The position numbers and the translations under genes are program-made. Under the pieces are notes generated by a model. That model worked only from the letters and a program-made list of their open reading frames with translations. It did no database searches and had not been told where the DNA came from. 64,000 nucleotides of DNA from Lingula anatina (Eukaryota > Brachiopoda > Lingulata > Lingulida > Lingulidae), in the NCBI RefSeq assembly GCF_001039355.2, contig NW_019776084.1, positions 1 to 64,000 on the forward strand, given 5' to 3'. Positions 59,069 to 64,000 of the stretch are shown piece by piece (positions within the stretch are counted from its first letter, which is position 1; each line of letters begins with the position of its first letter).

Positions 59069-62000
59069 CTAGGCTCCGCAACTAAAAGAACAAAGTAAAA
59101 CTTGAATCTTAAAGGAGATTTGGATTCAAAATATTCATTCAAAGTACAGACTGTAGATAGTCAGAAATAAGCAACACATAGGGATTTTATTTCTGGCATT
59201 GTATTTTGTCTTAATCTATATAACAAGGCAGCAAAGCTGTCAAATGTACAGACAAAAAACAAAATAATAATGCACAAAATAAGATACTGTCAATTCTGAT
59301 GCAATAAACATTATGCTTAAGTGCAAAGTCAACATCAAATTATGATTATGCACAACAGGTAATAATGATGAAATTAAAAGCATAAGGCTTCAGGCCCATG
59401 AGAGTTCAAGTTTACACTTAGAAAATGCCAGAATGAGAAAAAGGAAAATTTCACAAAAAAATTGCATAAATTCAATAAAAAATGATAATCCAAAAGAGCT
59501 GGTTTTCTAATTTGAGCTGAATGCCAAACCTTAGAATCATCCTTTTAAGTTAAAAATAATAAGTAACACAGTTTTCTTTTCATAATGTTTGTGGTGACAT
59601 GGCACGAAGTAGGTTTTTATGCATGTACAGACACATCTGTGTCTGTACATAAAAATTAATTGGTACACATGTATTTCTATAACCAATTTGCAAGTATTAT
59701 CACTATGGTGGTGCGCATGATATCTAAAATATTTTTCAAAACATAATTAAATCAAAACATAACTAAATAACCCTAGAGTCACTATAGTTGTTCAAGTAAT
59801 GTGTCTAAAAAAACATACTTAAGAAAAAAGTCAATGTGACATAATTATCCATACCTCCCCTTCTTAAAAGGACGCAACATCAGGGCCGTAGCCTGAGCAA
59901 AATGCCAGGGGGGACAGTAAGCGGACACGAGGGGGCGAAGCGAAGTGTGGAAAATTTTTAAAAACTGTATGTATAATACTGCATTCTGGTGCATTTTAAC
60001 TGTTATTTATTGCTCAATCAGAAGTCAGAAATTGTGGGTTCATTTTGCCATAAGTACAGTCATTTTTTCAACACAACACGCCAATTGGCCTGGGGGATAG
60101 CTCCCTCAGGGAGGGTGAGCTTTTTGGAATGGACTGAGTTGGATAAAAACAATACACCTTTGTAAACAGATTGTTGAATGATTGTCTAGTGGCCATGAGT
60201 GCCTTTTCTCACAGAATTGATACCAACTTTGCAGTTATTTTTTTACCTTTGCAATTATTTTTTTTTCACCCCAATTTCCAGGGGGGGGGGGGCAGCTGCC
60301 CCCCCTGCCCCTCCGGAGGCTACGGCCCTGAACATGTAGTAATGTATGATGCATAACTGCTGTGGGTTTTATATGGCACAAACGGAATTAAAATATCTGA
60401 AGAATGAGACGATGCCTTTTGGTATTTCTTTAATTTATACTATTTGAAACTACTTGAGGGCATTTGGTTGGGTTAAGTGGCAAAGATTTGATTTTATACA
60501 TGTACTTGTACTGAAAAAATATAAATGCAGGAAGTGATTTAATTGTATGCTATTATCTAATATGCATGGACAGCAATAACAGTATACAATCCTTAATTTA
60601 ATCATAACCAATAATTTGTGAGTGTTACAGTCAATTAATATGTAATGACATGGGGGGGGGTCCAAATTCTGAGTCCACATAGATTTGAGTACCAAGTGTA
60701 ACTACCTTCGGCCTCACACGAAGCAATACACCGACAGCTCATGGACAAGTTGTTAATTGTGGCCTGGGGTATATAACTGGTCCTGGACTGACACACAGTT
60801 AGTGAATGTTTTCTGAAACTGGAAGGCCTTTTTGGATACAGTGTTCCCAAATATTACTTACCTTCCGTCATCCACAAAGCAATCTGCAGGAGGGCCTCCA
60901 GAACAGGGGGATTCATCGTCAGCAGAATCACCATCAAAATCTCCACACAGCCCATTCAGTTTCCCAGCATATGTGCCTGTTGTAAAGAAAAACATTTTAA
61001 AGGGATAATAACTCTTCGTATGAGATCTATATTTCGCAATAAAAACTTTGTGAATAACTCATAGAAATATTATATATTCTGTTTTGCCACAAAAACGGCA
61101 GTTTTAGCTATTATTCTGATATCTGAGTTTGCCTTTAGACCACGTGACCTCCATTGATGGCTATACTCTGTTAAAATCTCTTAAGAGATTTTAACAAAAA
61201 AACAAACTTTTTAGAAAAAAACCAGGGACTAACTTTGAATGTAAAAATGGATTCATTAAGCATTGGTAAGTATGGGAAAATTGTTGTTTACTCCAGGAAA
61301 ATTCATTTTTTGGCTGAAACGAAGAGTTATTATCCCTTTAAGTATAACTGAACTTCTTTCAGCATATTTACATAATTTTACAACATTAACACAAACAATT
61401 ATCATCTGCTTGTATTTATTACCTCATACCTTAGCTTTCAGGTGTAGCTAGGAACCATGAAAACAGAGCATTTGAGTTTAACTGATAAAAGAACTCGTTC
61501 ATTCATTCATTCATTAAACTTTATTGATTGATTGTAAAAACATGGTATATTTAAAATCTATCTTCCCCATGGCCCTTAAAACTCACAATTAAGTGAGTGA
61601 TCTAGAACAGTTTTTTTTCTTTAATTCTTGGTTGCTAAAATATTTCCAGTCACCTTTCAGTGACAAGGACATTGATGGTTCTGCCTTGATTACATATCTT
61701 TGACTCCCTCCCCCCTCCTCCTCCCTCTCTCTCTCTCTTTGTTTGTGTGTAAATATATGAGCATGTATGTTTGCCATTTTACCTGGAACGGTTATGATGG
61801 CTCTACGTCCTTTACGCCTTAATCCCTCAACAGGGGTGGTGAGTTCAACTTTCACAACACCAGGCACCTCCACAACAGTCCTTGGGAAGCCAGTTGGGTC
61901 AAGAGACAACATCACACTGCTGCCGACATCTTGTGGAGTCGTTGATGCACTGATGGTTGCATTGTTAACCTGCAATGGTTGTCAATATATGAGGACTCAT

Positions 62001-63158
62001 TAACAATAACGTTTGTGAGCACACACCCAATGTTTTGGCGACCACTAGTTATATGGGCAATGTAATTGGTAAAAGCAATGTATTTTTAATATATGAGAAA
62101 TATTTTATTCTTGAGAAAATGGCTTGATGAACACCGTTTCTCTCTAAAAAGAGGCACTTTTAGCATGTGTGTATGTGCACATGTGTATGTGTGTGTACGG
62201 GGGGTATTACTTCATTATGCACATAAATTTGTGCTTTGCTTGGGCTAAAATGTTCTTTCCCCTGGTAATTTAAAATAAAAATTATGCAATTAAAATATTT
62301 CCATCTGTATCCCTTTACTAACAACAATTGGTTAAACCCATTGGTACACACCAACACAGTTCCATCTGTAGTTAGTTGAATGGTCATACCGTGCACTTCT
62401 ATCAAAACCTGCTGGATCATGGTCCTAGTACTCCCAGGCTTATAGTAGACAAATGTACCAGCTATGTCAAATTGCTCTGTGGCACTTGGCAGAGTTTCTG
62501 AGAGTGTATATTTACAAAACCCACTAAAAAGAAAGTGGCGCCGATCGAACTGCTCAAAATGGGGATCCCCTCTGACCATACACTGGCCCACTGAAAATTG
62601 TAAAATAATATTCATTAATTATACCTCTATAAGAAATCATGCAAGGTCAGTTATTCTGTACAGTAAGCATGTGCTTTACTGCTGCCCACTGTTCTGCTTT
62701 AATTCACTATTAAATGCCTTGATTATAAAAAGAATATTAAATCAAAAAAGAGTTAATAATAAAAGAATATTAAACAGTAGTAAAGTGTGAAAACTACCAC
62801 CCTGAGATCACTTGAAACAAGTCACTACACTATACCATACCCTTGCCATTTCAACGATTGCATGGTTCAAAAGATTGCATATATGTGAAACTGAGCCCCT
62901 CCAGATCCAGAAAAGAATTTAACATTGTGATCACCACGTGACAGTATCCCACCAACGTGGTAGCCACGTACGCGTGTCTGGTAAGTTACCTCTATTACTT
63001 GCCGTGCATTCCATGTTTTCCACTGTGCCTCCGTCTACTCTGAAAACCCATCGACCTTGAACATCTATGTTGCTTGTTGTGTCTATGTCCACTATGGCAG
63101 AGGTTCTGGAGCCAGGCAAGGCGTAATAGTGTATTCCATCACCCTTATTGAAGCCTGC
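59069..63158 (-). CDS. Extracellular NIDO-VWD domain protein (3' part of gene)
   Basis: Minus-strand exons 63,158-62,990; 62,590-62,319; 61,969-61,783; 60,976-60,862; 59,081-59,069. All have GT-AG borders and phases that fit (1, 0, 1, 2); the 756 bases give 251 residues and a stop. Exon 1 encodes the second half of a NIDO domain (GFNKGDGIHYYALPGSRTSA, then VQGRWVFRVDGG). Exon 2 opens a von Willebrand type D domain (CMVRGDPHFEQFDRRHFLFS, then GFCKYTLSE). Exon 4 holds its end (GKLNGLCGDFDGDSADDE). NIDO followed by VWD is seen in mucin-4, SUSD2 and tectorin-like extracellular proteins; this one lacks a recognisable AMOP or sushi domain between them. The last exon codes only SCGA and is the least certain. 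The upstream exons (signal peptide, first half of NIDO) lie beyond 63,158 and were not found. Confidence 0.75.
59881..60330. mobile_element. CAGGGCCGTAGCC-type MITE in an intron
   Basis: Ends are inverted repeats, cagggccgtagcc and ggctacggccctg, flanked by aacat on both sides (59,876-59,880 and 60,331-60,335). The interior has C and G runs and no gene. It lies in the last intron of the NIDO-VWD gene. Confidence 0.75.
61001..61337. mobile_element. TTAA-type MITE with central palindrome
   Basis: Begins agggataataactcttcg and ends with its exact complement, cgaagagttattatccct, with TTAA on both sides (60,997-61,000 and 61,338-61,341). In the middle, 61,170-61,195 is a 26-base perfect palindrome centred on cttaag. 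No coding capacity. TTAA targets are used by piggyBac and Kolobok types. It lies in an intron, 24 bases from the acceptor of exon 60,976-60,862. Confidence 0.85.
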
Positions 63159-64000
63159 CTGTAAACAGTGGAAATAAGACGCATCGGGAAATGAAATGGA
63201 ATGAAAATAAGCACTGGAAATACAACAAGTGTACGTTCAGAACCAGAGTGCATTTACAACAGATGTTCTGCGTACTAGCTGATTGGCCTACAAAATATGG
63301 CCTACCCCACTTAAAAGGCAATGCCACCTTGATGCATGGTCTCCCGGCGTCCACATGTGCCGTCATTGCAGAGGCCTAGCAATTAAACCTCGGAAATTTA
63401 ATCTGTTTAAAGGCTCATATGGAGGAGGTTAGGTATCGTTTTTTTTTCAGTGGGGTCGGCCATATTTAGTTGGTGAACCAGTTAGTCCACGAGTCATCTG
63501 TACTGAATGTGACACAGCATGGGCAGAGCAACTAAATCTTGGCATGCTTTCAAGTGGGTTGCCCAATATTTGACTATTATTGATTTTTCATTTAATATTC
63601 ACACGTGTCCCTGCTGTGATTTTAGTGTTAAGAAGTACATGTAGACAGAGAAATATCTGTTCATAGGTAATAAGAAATTAGTTAGAATGTAATGAAAGAT
63701 CGAAGGTCACATATCATTTCATTGTCATCATCATCGAAGATCATTGGTATTGTCAAGTCGGTGCCAGTATATCTTAACTGTGGATAGATTTCACATATTG
63801 ATGTTTTTGTTTCACTTTCCATAATTACTGCAGTTCACGTGTTTATAATACAGCACCATATGTAAAAATGCTTTAATATTAACTTTCAAGTTGATGAGCN
63901 GTGCAGGTGTTCCGCCCAGGCCAGTCGCGGGGTCTCCACCGTTTGACTTCGCTGTTGTCCACGCCACTTCTAAGTAGTTAAATATAGCATAAGAACGGCT
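63159..64000. other. Flank of the NIDO-VWD gene, no further exon supported
   Basis: Expected to contain the preceding intron and perhaps earlier NIDO exons on the minus strand. The frame at 63,145-63,366 has no domain. The stretch 63,290-63,480 shows ggcctaccccacttaaaagg and related wording that may be a dispersed repeat. A single N stands at 63,900, with GC-richer sequence after it, probably another contig join. Confidence 0.35.

Overview
The window looks like nuclear DNA of an animal, probably a marine lophotrochozoan (mollusc, annelid or brachiopod grade). It is AT-rich, has GT-AG introns and AATAAA signals, is full of microsatellites, and carries animal-type transposons (BEL/Pao LTR element, jockey/L2-like LINEs, MITEs) and a NIDO-VWD extracellular protein. 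No bacterial operon, CRISPR array, rRNA or tRNA gene was recognised. Species cannot be fixed from sequence alone. One 875-base N gap and several single N's mark a draft scaffold.

Region 1-21.7 kb is a tandem array of four units of about 5.2-5.6 kb, with a fifth broken unit at 27.2-28.9 kb. Each full unit carries, on the minus strand, a small three-exon gene for a secreted peptide with eight cysteines in the pattern C-x-C-C-x3-C-x6-C-x-C-x6-C-x-C. Units A and C hold intact three-exon genes (70 and 72 residues). Unit D holds a two-exon variant (63 residues) that lost a splice donor. Unit B is a pseudogene lacking promoter and signal exon. Intron phases and lengths agree exactly in all intact copies and each has a TATA box, so these are probably real genes even though no single open frame shows them. 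I do not recognise the family; a host-defence or other secreted-effector role is only inference.

Region 21.7-30 kb is mobile-element debris: half of a 1.6 kb TIR element, a degenerate full-length LINE on the plus strand (zinc-finger/AT-hook/coiled-coil ORF1, endonuclease, reverse transcriptase), the broken fifth unit with an inserted DNA transposon, and an LTR fragment isolated between two single N's.

Region 30-38.2 kb is a minus-strand gene: a signal-peptide exon (38.1 kb) and a fibronectin type III exon (30.2-30.5 kb) separated by an intron almost entirely made of an opposite-strand BEL/Pao retrotransposon (LTRs at 30,791 and 37,414). That element is itself broken by a MITE, frameshifts, a second transposon and the N gap.

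Region 38.2-59 kb has no convincing host gene. It holds a roughly 160 bp satellite, an RTE/SINE-like repeat, a complete 1.6 kb TIR element, a roughly 2.1 kb direct duplication joined at a single N (possibly an assembly artefact), and one LINE inserted in inverse orientation inside another.

Region 59-63.2 kb is the 3' part of a minus-strand gene for an extracellular NIDO-VWD protein, with at least five exons in consistent phase and MITEs in two introns. The window closes in sequence where I see no gene.
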